Positions 53,196 through 64,000 of a DNA stretch of 64,000 nucleotides are shown here, piece by piece; the stretch's first letter is position 1; each line of letters begins with the position of its first letter. A program made the position numbers and the translations under genes. The stretch is from NCBI RefSeq assembly GCF_026914185.1, contig NC_070561.1, positions 5,270,001-5,334,000 of the forward strand, read 5' to 3'. The stretch comes from Puccinia triticina. Lineage: Eukaryota > Basidiomycota > Pucciniomycetes > Pucciniales > Pucciniaceae. Under the pieces are notes generated by a model. It was given only the letters and a program-made list of their open reading frames with translations, did not search any database and was not told where the DNA came from.

Positions 53196-53554
53196 TTTTA
53201 AGTGGCCAAAAAATCAATCTACATCACCTTTGCATAAAATTGTGTCTTTACACATAAAATATAAACTTTCAGCAGCGTGAGATCTTGAGTGCATGTAAGC
53301 TGAAACAAGATGAGAGTACAAAAAAGAAAAAGGTACCAAAAACAACGCAGCCGAGATATCGATATGTGTTGAAGTTGGGGATGAGAATCAGGGAGAAAAG
53401 AGAGGCTTAGGAGCCCGGTAAAGCTTTGACGGTTGTCAATCGGACGGCCAACGCCAATACTAAAGACAACGAGAAATAGATAATGAGAGATCAGCCATCG
53501 GATCCGGTGCACTTCTTACTATCGTAGAGGAGGGAGGGAAGAGTGACTGACAGG
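53196..53554. other. 3' flank of GCP2
   Basis: This is the downstream side of the minus-strand gene. AT-rich tracts near 53230-53260 could hold the polyadenylation signal. No other gene is seen. Confidence 0.35.
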
Positions 53555-56500
53555 CTATGTTTTCAGAGGAGGCGAAATACTGCAGTCGACAGGCAAAATC
53601 GATGAACAAAAAAAAGGAAGAATTGAAAAGAATCCGTTAACCATCAACACACGAGAGAGAGAGAGAGATGGAGGGGGCTCAACGGTGACCATGTCGACAT
53701 GAACTTGAGAATGATGGTTAAAGTTCTGTTCGAACTTCTTGAGAGCGTTTTCGGCGAGGAGGAACTTATCGTAGATTTCCTGATTAGAGGGTTTGCCCGT
53801 CCTGGAAGACTGAGCTGCCGCCGCCGCCGCTTTCTTCTTCCTCTTCCTCTTCTGGTCATTCTCGTCGTCGTCGTCATCGTCGTCGTCGTCGTCTGCATTA
53901 TCATTGTCATCATCGTTATGTTGTCTACTGTCTCGGCCGGACCGGCCCCGTGAATTGCCCTCGTTGAAGATGCTTCCGTCTTGGAAGGCTAGGTTGAAGC
54001 TGTGGGCGGACTTTGTGAAGTGGGAGGTGTAGGAGGCAAACATGGAACATGCGGTCGTCAACTTTTGATGGATCTACATGGATCCAAAAATATATGACGG
54101 GTCAGTGAGTGTTGGATGTTCGGAAAGAAAAGAGAGGAAGATGGAAGAAGCTAACATGCCTTTAACAATTTCGAATTCGTCAACATGCATTCCTTCAAAC
54201 AGGTATCCAAAAAGTCCCGGTGCTCTCTCAAGAGGCCGTCGACGGTGTCCACCTTATTAGCGAGTCTGAATTCTAACTTGCGATAGTTTTTCTCGAGCAC
54301 CTCGAAGCAGATGAAGTTATAAAGGGACTGGACAAAGCTGAGCATCTTAGCCCGCAGGTTAAAGATCCGGCGTTTCCAGGACTCCAGTCGAGGGTGGACT
54401 TTTGAGGAGGATTTCCAGGCTGTAGATTTGATGTGCTCAGTCCAGGAGATCGTGAGGGATTGCTCAAGGTGCTTGAGGTGGAGTAGATACCTGAAGATCA
54501 ATTGGTAACGCAAGATTGTCTTCCGTGAGATCACCAACGAGAGCGGGAACCGCACCGTATAGTCCAATTGCAAGGCATCGATTCCTATGTGAAATACGCA
54601 TCAGTCGGGCAAATCAGCCTCTTTAGCCTACTCCTTCGGTGTAAAAACAAAAACAAACCATTCAAGCCTTCTTTTTTAGTTTCTCCTCCTCCAGTCGAGC
54701 TACCTCCTCCGCCCTCGCCAGCGGCGAGCTCAGCCAATCCAGTACCGATGGTATCCAACGCCTCCGCATTCTCCACGCTCCCTCCAACGCCGTCCCCACC
54801 GCCGCCGCCGATGCCACTCCCGGCGCTCCCGCTGCCATATAAGCCGCCATTGCCGAAGTTGGCGCCTATGAGACCGGTGACGCCGACGATGCGGAGGAGC
54901 CAATCGGTCAAGCTGGTGGTAGCCATGGTCACCTTGACGTCCTCCTTGTAAGGGTCGCTTGAGCTCGAACTACTCGGGTTACGGATGGCCAGATCAAACT
55001 GGTTTTGGAGCCGGGAGACATTGACGTGTCTGAGTTTCTTGCCCAGTTCGTAGGAGGCCGAGTCGAGGAAGGTGGTGAAGCTGTCCCCCTGAGAAAGGAA
55101 GAAGTGATGCTTGAGCGAGCGCAGTCGACCCAGTAAGTCTTCCGATCTCATCAGCAGCTCGAGTAGTGACCGATTCGCCGAAACATAAGCCCGGTCGATC
55201 AGCCCGTAGAACCAGTCGTCGTTCATCTTGATCAGGCCGGCCGAGCCTTCCGTGTCGGGGGCTTGATCGAGATCGACCTCAAACTCGTCCGTCCGTCCCT
55301 TCACCCCGCACTCCCGGATTACGTTGACATACTTGCCCGCCAGCAGGATTTTCACCTCCCACACTTCCAGGAAACGAGGCAGCACCGCGCCGCCCCAGAC
55401 GCCCTTCTCCCGCCGCCACGAGGCCTTTCCCGCCTGTGACCATCGTCCTTCGTGGCCCTGGGTACCGTCGGTGCCCCCATGGCTGGTCGTAGGAGGGCCG
55501 TCGGCCCCTCCCGCCCCGACGGCAGATGCCCGGTTACGTAGGACATACTTGCGCTCCCAATACTCGTCGGTGAAGTCCTCATCGAGCGTACCGCGGGTGA
55601 TCGACTTGCTCTCCTTGATGATGAACTCGTCGTAGGGGTCGTCCAGGATGCCCTTGGCGACCCATTGGATGAGCATCTTGCAGTACGGCTGGGAAGCCTT
55701 CAGCAGTAGGTCCGAGTAAAGTTTCAGTGCTATCGGGTCGCCCAATGAGCCCATCACTCGCTCCTCCAGGATCGCTAGCACCTCCCCTCCCTTCACCATC
55801 GCCCCTTCGGCCACCCCACAACTCGTGCCGCCTCCCCCACTGCTCTGGCCCACCCTTCGCGCCCGCGTCGTCTTCCGCCGCCGATCCGGGTCGTACTCCT
55901 TCAACACCGCTTTCAATCCCGGATCCTGCTCCCACTCGTCCTCCTCCGTTCCGTCCCCGTCCCCACCAGCACCATCTGATGAAGACGATAACAGATCGGG
56001 AGAATATAGGCAAACTAGCTCGGTCGTAAATGAGTACAATAGCTTAAGGGTGTGTAACATATCGAGGACGTAGAACCAAAAGCGCTGGAGGGTAAAGTCG
56101 GCCGATCGGTTGAATTGATCTTCCAATTGAACGACCAACGTCATGTAATCCTATGACATCCCCTCTGAATCATTAGTTGTGTCTTTTCTGGACAGTGCTT
56201 GTGAGACGAGAGCGGAAATTGTGGAGCCAACTTACCTTCAAAATGTCTCGAATCGATGCACACAACGCGTGATTAACGAGCCCGCAATCTAGGTGACTAT
56301 GAGCTGCAACAAAGGCATCGATCGAGGTGTAGTATGTCGCCAATGGCAGGATCCTTTCGACTATCTCTCGTAACGATGGATCTGGATCGCCCTCAAATTA
56401 AGCACATTCTCCCTCAATCAGCATCTTGTCATTCACTTTCATTTCTTGGAGCATGCAGTGATGTTGATTAATTCGTCATGTCTTTCATTTGGGTCTATGA

Positions 56501-57736
56501 ATTTCCAAAAGAAACGATAGAGTTTGTTGGGAAAGGTTGGTCTCGAGAAGGCTTTCCCAGATAAGAATATGAGTTTGATCCAAGCGAGATTTTTTAGACT
56601 GAGGCACGAAAGGAAAAGAGAGAGGAAAGAGCGGTGACAAACCCAGATCTTTATCAATAGAGAATCGCGCGCCCTGGAGTCTTTCGAAAGGGTCGTCGGG
56701 GGAGAAGTTTTCGTGGTACTCGATGAATGTGCCTTCAATACCGAGGAGAATGAAGAAGAGGTCTTCGATGATGACGAGTTCCTGATACTCGATCCCCGAG
56801 GGATGTTGAAGCTCATCAAGATTATTGGAGGTTGAGGGGATATGATCCAAGATTTGTCTGAGGTTTTCCTTCTGTCTGGTCTGGTTCTTGGGCTTGGATG
56901 ACCGCTGAGGACGGTGGTGTGAGTCGCCAAGTCGCAGCTTATTCAAGAACTCGCCCGTTTGGTCCGCGTCCATCGACTCTTCCTCCTCCTCCTCTGACGC
57001 TTCTGATTTCGCGCCCTCATCATCGCTCGTCTGTCGGACTGGTTGCTGGCTCGTCCGGTGGCTCGCTTTTCGTGGCGTCAGCGCTGGTAATCTTGAGTTC
57101 AGCGGCGCGTGCGAAAACGAGGATGGCTTGGAAACTGTGTTCATCGAAAGTGGGTGTTTTTCGCCATTTTTTGTTGATGATAAACCAGAGGATCAGTTCT
57201 TTTTTCACCAGCGTTTCAAGAACAAGCGGAGGACCGCGTGTTTTTTGTCCAGATAATTTAGATCGAATGTTTTTGTTGAGGTGGACTCACCCGTTTGGTG
57301 GTGTTTAAGACTGGATTTATGTTTAAGTCTCTCTGATCGGGGGTTAACGTTGGCTCTCGACTGTGGTCTTGAATGATCGCGGACACTAGCGATAGCGGAA
57401 GAGATCTATGTAGGATAAGGTCAGAATCAGATGATAGTAAGAGGAGGGAAGCGGACTGCCTACTTTATCGACTTGCTTGGCAGACAGCCCACCGAACCTG
57501 GTGGTCGAGGAGGGCAGATTCGTCGATCCCGAGGGGGTATGCTGAGCGAATACGGGGTTCCGGTGGTGAGGGGTGGGGATGGGAGTGGAGGAGAGTGAGG
57601 CGCGGTGGGCGGAGGCCGAGCCGGCGGTGGCTGCCGTCGGGGTGCCGGTCTGCTTCGAGCTGGGCAGATGGATCGAGACCCGGTTCTTGGTCGAGTGGCT
57701 CTTCCCGCTGGGCTCGAGGTGGTTGCTGCTGCCCAT
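53555..57736 (-). CDS. gamma-tubulin complex component 2 (GCP2/Spc97-type)
   Basis: Seven exons on the minus strand, given high to low: 57736-57464, 57360-57291, 57134-56643, 56381-56236, 56150-54659, 54584-54160, 54073-53555. Phases agree at every junction and give about 1138 residues. The protein nucleates microtubules as part of the gamma-tubulin small complex at spindle pole bodies. Spc97/Spc98-family features: IEDLFFILLGIEGTFIEYH, GLVNHALCASIRDILKDY, VVQLEDQF, KMLIQWVAKGILDDPYDEFI (GRIP1 part), and LDYTVRFPLSLVISRKTILR with YQLIFRYLLHLKHLEQSL (C-terminal, gamma-tubulin-binding part). The match is best to GCP2. The last exon has a D10 run and a Lys/Ala-rich stretch, unusual in the conserved C-terminal half. 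The donor of the sixth exon is GC (54159-54158), not GT. The Ser/Thr-rich N-terminus is unconserved. The start is the first ATG of the first exon, ATG at 57736-57734. Confidence 0.85.
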
Positions 57737-58535
57737 TGTTGTGGTTCGTGCCCAGAATCGAACTGAACACACCTCCGCCGGTGGGAGGGACTTTGCACCT
57801 TTCTCGCCTGAGACGATTCCAAGGTTTGGCTGAGCGCAGCCTCGTTTGCATCACCACACCCTCATTGGAGGCGCTGGACCGACATGTCCGACAACTTTTT
57901 TTCCCTTTGTTTTTGTGTTTCTTGCATTTTTTTATCAATGAGGCCCCAATTATAAACAACTTTTGAAAGTATATTCAAATATAACTCCGTTTGTTTTGAA
58001 GGTCAGTTATAACTCGATCATAGTAAAGGCCCCGTTTGGCAGCCGATAACCACTGCTTCTCTATAACCACCCCGGTTGGTTTCCTTTCTTTCTCATTTCG
58101 ATTTTCGACGCCGGTGCGCGACCCGGATTGGTTTTCTCTTCTCTTCCTTTGCCCATTTTTCGACTCTGGTGCACGACCCACTTTTAGTTTCTTCCCTCTT
58201 TCTTTCTTTTCTTCCCTTTTCTCTCCATTTTTTAGCCGGTTCTCAACGCCATACTATTATACGTTATTGGAGTATACGGACCTGCTACATGGATACAGAT
58301 CAGCGCCTGGAAACAGGACAACTGAAAAATCAACTCTAGTCATTAGATAAAAGGGCCTCACTTTTGAAAAAAAAAAAAAGGAAGAAGAAGGGAAGAGATC
58401 CTTTCATCCCACTCACCAGGGGAGGATTTGACGCACTCTCCAGAGAGTGCCTGACTGTAATTTTATGTTGTTCTGGGTCTGATGTCAGTTAGATGTGTAT
58501 TAGGAAATGATTGATAAATTATTCAGAAGTCAATA
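57737..58535. promoter_or_regulatory. GCP2 upstream region and unassigned DNA
   Basis: A stretch of about 250 bp upstream of the ATG should hold the promoter. The part 57980-58100 (GGCCCCGTTTGGCAGCC) has the look of a MITE end but no partner was found. T/C-rich at 58080-58240. Confidence 0.35.
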
Positions 58536-58736
58536 GGGGGGTTCACAATAGGATAAAAATAAAACTTTAGAGCTACTTTTAAGGCCTTTATGAACAATTT
58601 TTTAAAAAATGAAGAAGTTGCTCTGATTCTCAGGGGACACCCAGTCCTGCAGATCTTGCCAGATTTTTAAAAATTGGTTGATAAAGGCCTTGAAATTGAC
58701 TCTACAATTTTATTTTTATCCTATTGTGAACCCCCC
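58536..58736. mobile_element. 201-bp MITE with TA target duplication (Tc1/mariner-like)
   Basis: Terminal inverted repeat GGGGGGTTCACAATAGGATA continues for about 55 bp on both sides. TA flanks both ends (58534-58535; 58737-58738). No coding capacity. Confidence 0.85.
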
Positions 58737-58738
58737 TA

Positions 58739-60515
58739 ATGGGAAGTCTTTCATAATTTATGAGGAAGTATCACAGGACCTCATGCAATGTTGTATAGAA
58801 CTGTTTGATTCCTTAAGGATAACTCAATTACAACCTATAATGAAATGATATTTACTCAATGCCCAATTATCAATCATTTATGGTGAACTAGAGGCCAAGG
58901 CGGCTTTGCCGCTGCAAATTCAATGGCCATCCCGCCACTTTCAATCACCCCTTCCCTTAACAGGCTAGCCATATTAGATAGGCAAAAATGATTTTAAATC
59001 TGGCTAAGTAGACTGTTGTGAAGTATCCCCCATTCCCTGCTAAGGAACACACACTCCATTGCATCCCATGCATGCAAAAAATCCAAAATTCTCATTCAAA
59101 TCAATTTCATGCAAAAAAAATGTATTGCATAAGTCTTAATCTGAGTAAGTCAAGCCACAATGTTTCTGTGAGACTGATTAATTTATAGCAAAAATGATTA
59201 AAAAATCCAAGGACAATTTGATTATGATTCATCTAATCACTTCATACTCCTCCATATACAAGCAATCTCTCTCCATGATCCCCGCTGTCTGGTTGTGTGA
59301 CCCATTCCATCTGGAGTTTGATCAATGTTTCCGGGAGGAGGGCCCCAGGGAGAAGCATCTGGAGCGGGTGCAGCAGGGATTGCCATTGACACTTTCCAAT
59401 TACTGTGTGCAGGGGCAAGGGTGTTTGGTCAGAGGGGGCTGGACTTAACTAAGTCCCTCCTGGGTGCAAAGTGCCCGCCTCTGAATGAGGGACTTGCAAA
59501 AATATTTTTTTTGGCATGTCAGGTTTGCTCAATGTACATGAACAGGCAAGAAGCCTGCACATCTATCAGTATTTGTTTTGTTATATATCACCCCACCTTA
59601 ATGGTCAAGAAATCAGCTAGCAAGAAGGCCTCATAATGGGTAAGATGTGGGTCCCTAGGGGCATTGTCTCACAGATTGCAATCATCATCAAAAAAAGCAA
59701 AGTTGCTTTTGATTTCCATCCTCTGTACATACACCTGTCAGAGCTATGGAAAAAAAAAGCAGACTGATGTGTCACTTTTTGCCTCAAAGGAACTGTATTC
59801 ACTTCACTGTTTCAGGGTACCTGTGGGATGTCTGTCAGTTTGGGAGGGGGCCTTCAACCTAACTTAGCTAATTTCCTCCTCCTCAGAGCAAAGCAACCTC
59901 TGAAGGAGGGACTTATGTGCTATGTGGACCCCACAGCCTGAGCAAAGTATGACTTTTGGTGGGGACTTTTTTAGAATCAATCTCACTCATGCGCCTCTGC
60001 ACCATTTTTGATATTGTTTACATTTCTGGGGCGGCCCAAGATGTTGCTATCTTTCTACCATTTTTTCCCATCCTCAACACCTCTTGTTGAGCTGCAATCA
60101 GAGTTGTAACTTCATGGATTTCATATTCTGTACAGTGCAACATGTGTGATACGGGATATAGCCAACTAATGAAGTTGCAAAAAAAGACATTTCACTGTCA
60201 TTACATATCCCTAAAAATAGCACAAAAGGTGGAAAGATTCTCCTAGATGTTGTGCATCTTTTGTTCCCCTACAACTCAATCACATAATGTGATGTGATGA
60301 AGCTACACAGGCTCAAAAATGGCCAAGTTGCCAATTCTCTCAGGCCGCGGGGTCCACTTAGTGTATAAGTCCTTCCTTTGGAGGGTCCCTGCGGGACGGC
60401 GTCCCCCCTCCAATAGAGGGACTTAGTTAAGTTAGGCCTTGCAATCGCAAGCGGTACGGCAGGGGAAGGGACCATGCGACCTGAAGTGATGGGTGGGGGA
60501 GTCACATTCTCACAT
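58739..60515. other. non-coding stretch with inverted AACTAAGTCCCTC repeats
   Basis: The block ACTTAACTAAGTCCCTC (about 59445-59461) is inverted at about 60417-60436, so an element of about 1 kb may lie between, but I could not find its duplication. 58888-58918 is the partner of the 31-bp repeat at 53062. No gene is supported. Confidence 0.45.
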
Positions 60516-60669
60516 GGGTCAATCTAAATGCACGCCACTGTTTGACTAGATGCACGCCAAAAAAGTGGCGTGCACGCCTGTACGCCAAAATAAATGGCGT
60601 ACAGGAGCAGTGCACGCCATTTTTTTGGCGTGCATCTAGTCAAAAAGTGGCGTGCATTTAGATTGACCC
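60516..60669. mobile_element. 154-bp MITE with the same termini as the 10.3-kb hAT-like element
   Basis: Ends GGGTCAATCTAAATGCACGC and its inverse are perfect over at least 20 bp. TTCTCACAT flanks both sides (60507-60515; 60670-60678). The subterminal motif is GCACGCCA here and GCACTCCA in the large element. These are two subfamilies of one MITE type. Confidence 0.88.
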
Positions 60670-60684
60670 TTCTCACATTTACTC

Positions 60685-62345
60685 TTGATTACCGGTCTGA
60701 CTGGTCATTGAGAGGAGATGTGGGTCCCCTCGATGACTGGCAAAGGCCGGTCATCAACAGCTGTTAGTCCCCACGATGACCGTCACAAACCAGTCATTGA
60801 GAGCTGTGAGTCCTCTCAATGACCGGTCTGTGCCGGTCATTGAGAGGTGGTGAGTCCCCTTGATGACCGGTCTGACCGGCCATCGAGAGGTGGTGAGTCC
60901 CCTTGATGACCGGTCTAACCAGCCATCAAGATGACCGGTCTAACCGGCCATAAAGAGGTGGTGAGTCCTCAATGACCGGTCTAGCCGGTCATCGAGAGGT
61001 GGTGAGTCCCCTCAATGACCGGTCTGACCGGCCATCGAGAGGTGGTGAGTCCCCTCAATGACCGGTCAGACCGGTCATTGAGAGGAGATGCGAGTCCCCA
61101 TTGATGACCGGCAAAGACCGGTCATTGAGAGGAGATGTGAGTCCCCACGATGACCGGCACAAACCGGTCATCGAGAGCTTCGAGTTCTCTCAATGACCGG
61201 TCAGACCGGTCATTGAGGGGACTTGCATCTCCTCTCAATGACCGGTCTGACCGGTCATTGAGGGGACTCACCACCTCTTGATGACCGGTCAGACCGGTCA
61301 TTGAGGGGACTCACCACCTCTCGATGACCGGCACAGACCGGTCATTGAGAGGACTTGAAGCTCTCGATGACCGGTTTGTGCCGGTCATCATGGGGACTCA
61401 CATCTCCTCCTTTGCCGGTCATCGAGGGGACTTGCATCTCCTCTCAATGACCGGTCTGACCGGTCATCGAGGGGACTCACCACCTCTCAATGACCGGCTA
61501 GACCGGTCATCGAGGACTCACCACCTCTTGATGGCCGGCACAGACCGGTCATTGAGAGGACTTGAAGCTCTCGATGACCGGTTTGTGCCGTTCATTGTGG
61601 GGACTCACATCTCCTCCTTTGCCGGTCATCGAGGGGACTCGCATCTCCTCTCAATGACCGGTCTGACTGGTCATCAAGAGGTGATGAGTCCCCTCAATGA
61701 CCGGTCTGACCGGTCATTGAGAGGTGGTGAGTCCCCTCGATGACCAGTCAGACCGGTCATTGAGAGGAGATGCGAGTCCCCTCGATGACCGGCAAAGGAG
61801 GAGATGTGAGTCCCCACAATGACCGGCACAAACCGGCCATTGAGAGCTTCAAGTCCTCTCAATGACCGGTCTGTGCCGGCCATCAAGAGGTGGTGAGTCC
61901 TCGATGACCGGTCTAGCCAGTCACTGAGAGGTGGTGAGTCCCCTCAATGACCGGTCAGACCGGTCATTGAGAGGAGATGCAAGTCCCCTTGATGACTGGC
62001 AAAGGAGGAGATGTGAGTCCCCATGATGACCGGCACAAACCGGTCATCAAGAGATTCAAGTCCTCTCAATGACCGGTCTGTGCCGGTCATCAAGAGGTGG
62101 TGAGTCCCCTTGATGACCGGTCTGACCGGTCATCAAGAGGTGGTGAGTCCCCTCCATGACCGGTCTGACCGGTCATCAAGAGGCGGTGAGTCCCCTCGAT
62201 GACCGGTCTGACCGGTCACCAAGAGGAGATGTGAGTCCCGTCGATGACCGGCACAAACTGGTCATCAAGGGCTGTGAGTCCTCCCAATCAGCGGTCTTTG
62301 CCGGTCATCGAGGTGAGTCCCCTCGATGACCGGTCATCCAGAAGA
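60685..62345. repeat. 1.7-kb CCGGTC palindromic array with two orientation switches
   Basis: About 38 units of roughly 43 bp (for example 61018 to 61061) each contain GATGACCGGTCTGACCGGTC or a variant, followed by a spacer such as GAGAGGTGGTGAGTCCCCTC. The spacer reads forward in 60690-61190 and 61670-62340 but is inverted in 61190-61670. Enclosing terminal repeats were not found. Confidence 0.85.
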
Positions 62346-64000
62346 GATGTGAGTAGACATAGTGATAGCCCCCTCTTTAGGCCCACAAGCTGACCTGTAA
62401 CCACCCAGATGGGTGTGTACAGGCCAGCATTGTGCCTGCCCAGGCGCAGGGCCCTGGCAACCTTCAGGGTGCAGAGCATGAGGGCCCAGGCTGTGTGCAG
62501 CTGGTCGGATACTTAAAGGGTGTGGGGGAAGCTGTTTGTCCCCCCAGGGGATGTGGTTTTGTCCCACCCCCCTCCCTGGAGTCCACTAATCACTTGATTA
62601 GGGCCTCCTTGATTACATTTTTGACCAACCTTCTTTTGCCTGTTGCTCCGGCAAGGGCTGGAGGGTCAATCCGAGGTGCCCTCTGGGGTGTTTGGGGATT
62701 AATTTCAACAGTTGTGGGATTTTTGCTAATGAGCACAGGCAAAAACTTTGATCTTGCCTTCTGTGTTTCTGTGATTTTAATAAACTTGGATTTATCCAAG
62801 TTTATTAAAGCCTCTGAATCACAAAAAAAAACTTCAAGGGTTTCCCCTACAAATCTCAAAAAAAAACAAAAAAAATCAAGGGTTTCCCCTCTACAACTTT
62901 CAGAAAAACTCCCTGAAGGGTTTCACCTCTACAAATGCCAAAATCAACAAACAAACACAATTTTACAAAAAAAAAAAAAAAAAAAACCTGCAACCAGCCA
63001 CCTAACATCAGCAAGCTGATGCACCATGGCCCACCATCCATCCCTGTCTAGCAGGGTTAAAAAATGGTGAGAGGATGACCCCCAGCGCGCCCGCATTGAA
63101 GGCATTATGCAAAGGGGGGCCACCAAGTAGAGCCCCTCAAACTGCGCAAGTGCAACAGCGGAGGGGTTGAGAGCAAACCGCACACTGGAAGTACAGCAGC
63201 AGAGGACGCCCTGGGGATAAAACAAGCACAATCCTCTGGTTTATATACCCATCGGACTCATCTGCCCAGCCCTCGCCTCCTCTCACCCACTTTTGCCCAA
63301 CTCCAGCCTGGCCAACAACGCCACCGCCACGTCCCTGCCTCACATCTGATTGTGAGCCTGTGTCTCTTATGTGACAGCAGGACACAAGAAAAGAGAGGGG
63401 GAATGGTTTGGATTTCTTGGGATAAAGAAATACAAACAGAGAGAGAGGAAGAGAAAGAGAAAGAAAGAGAAGATCAGGCCTAGACTTTAAGTCTTTATAA
63501 ATTGATCTGGGCTATTCTCAACCTGGAAAAGTTGGATGCCAGCTGTGCAAGGCCAAGAAGAGTGCAACAGCCTCCACTCACAACAAGGAAACGTTGGTGG
63601 GATTCAGAAGTAGGGTTACTACTCTGCTCTGGTTTTGTAGGTCTTAACCAGAGATAACCTTTTGATCTTTTAAGATTGGAAAAGTTGAGGAAAAGAGGAA
63701 GCAATCAAGAGCAACAGAGTTTCACTCTGGATAAGCAAGGTTCAGAGAAAGAGTTTACTTACTGTCAATATCCTAGGCGCCTGTGACGGTAGGTATACTG
63801 GGAGTGTAGTAATCTCTTTGGTGGTGATCCTGGGTTATCTGGGGTGTGTTTCTGGTGTGCTGAAGTCTGTAGATCCTCCTCAGGCAAGGGGGATCCTGAC
63901 TTCGAAAATTTTCACAGTTTGCTTATGTAATTACATATGTACATGTGGTTTGGCGCGCCTGGTAGCGCTGACACGTCACAACTGCGCATGCGTGCCACAA
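62346..64000. other. non-coding end of window
   Basis: Features: a hairpin at 62777-62808 (TTAATAAACTTGGA and its inverse), three copies of AAGGGTTTC(C/A)CC within 62835-62930, and an A20 run at 62967-62986 that might be a retroposon tail. The purine-rich segment 63385-63475 and the rest show no gene. Confidence 0.4.

Noticed and set aside
57465..57959. Alternative minus-strand frames of 120-164 codons overlapping the first GCP2 exon
   Set aside because: Only the frame giving MGSSNHLEPS joins the following exons in phase; the others are GC-rich shadows.
60685..62345. CRISPR-like appearance of regular repeats and spacers
   Set aside because: The spacers are themselves repeats, the DNA is eukaryotic, and orientation flips occur. 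These are palindromic satellites.
62967..62986. A20 run as the tail of a LINE or SINE
   Set aside because: No coding sequence, polymerase III boxes or target duplication could be matched around it, so it is only noted.

Overview
The window looks like nuclear DNA of a basidiomycete, most likely a rust fungus (Pucciniales). I infer this from short introns (about 50-160 nt, mostly GT-AG) in otherwise ordinary eukaryotic genes, from two tandem paralogues with the look of fungal secreted proteins, and from very heavy loading with nested transposable elements. Only two conserved housekeeping genes are intact: a mitochondrial malonyl-CoA:ACP transacylase (17962-19923, +) and a gamma-tubulin complex GCP2/Spc97-type subunit (53555-57736, minus, seven exons). 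A short piece resembling the leucine carboxyl methyltransferase PPM1/LCMT1 lies just behind the first.

Layout. 1-3227: 3' part of a multi-exon MULE transposase with a USP-like region. 3710-4657: tyrosine recombinase. 5360-6190: non-coding repeats. 6190-17810: tandem segmental duplication of a secreted-protein gene (6922-8786; 15663-17446, the second with a stop in exon 1); a 5.4 kb LINE with a 14-bp target duplication splits the second copy's upstream region. 20325-24930: MITEs and elements filled with short palindromic tandem repeats. 25282-30407: decayed Copia element with 99-bp LTRs. 32057-42365: a hAT-like element with 8-bp target duplication, filled with CCGG-core arrays, into which an almost intact 8.3 kb Gypsy element (32733-41020, 842-bp LTRs) has inserted. 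43615-44773: solo LTR. 46004-53195: a second hAT-like element holding a three-level nest. 58536-62340: MITEs and a large palindromic array. The last 1.6 kb holds no recognisable gene.

The most unusual material is in the Gypsy element. It has a T TTT TTA slippery site at the gag stop followed by a potential stem, four dispersed copies of a hairpin whose inner stem covaries while the loop keeps AAGTAAGT, and a 52-nt antisense tRNA-Tyr 3' half at the primer-binding site. A second theme is that several non-autonomous elements of different superfamilies (3-, 8- and 10-bp target duplications) carry tandem arrays of palindromic units around a CCGGTC core. All boundaries were read by eye; no alignment, folding or database search was run.
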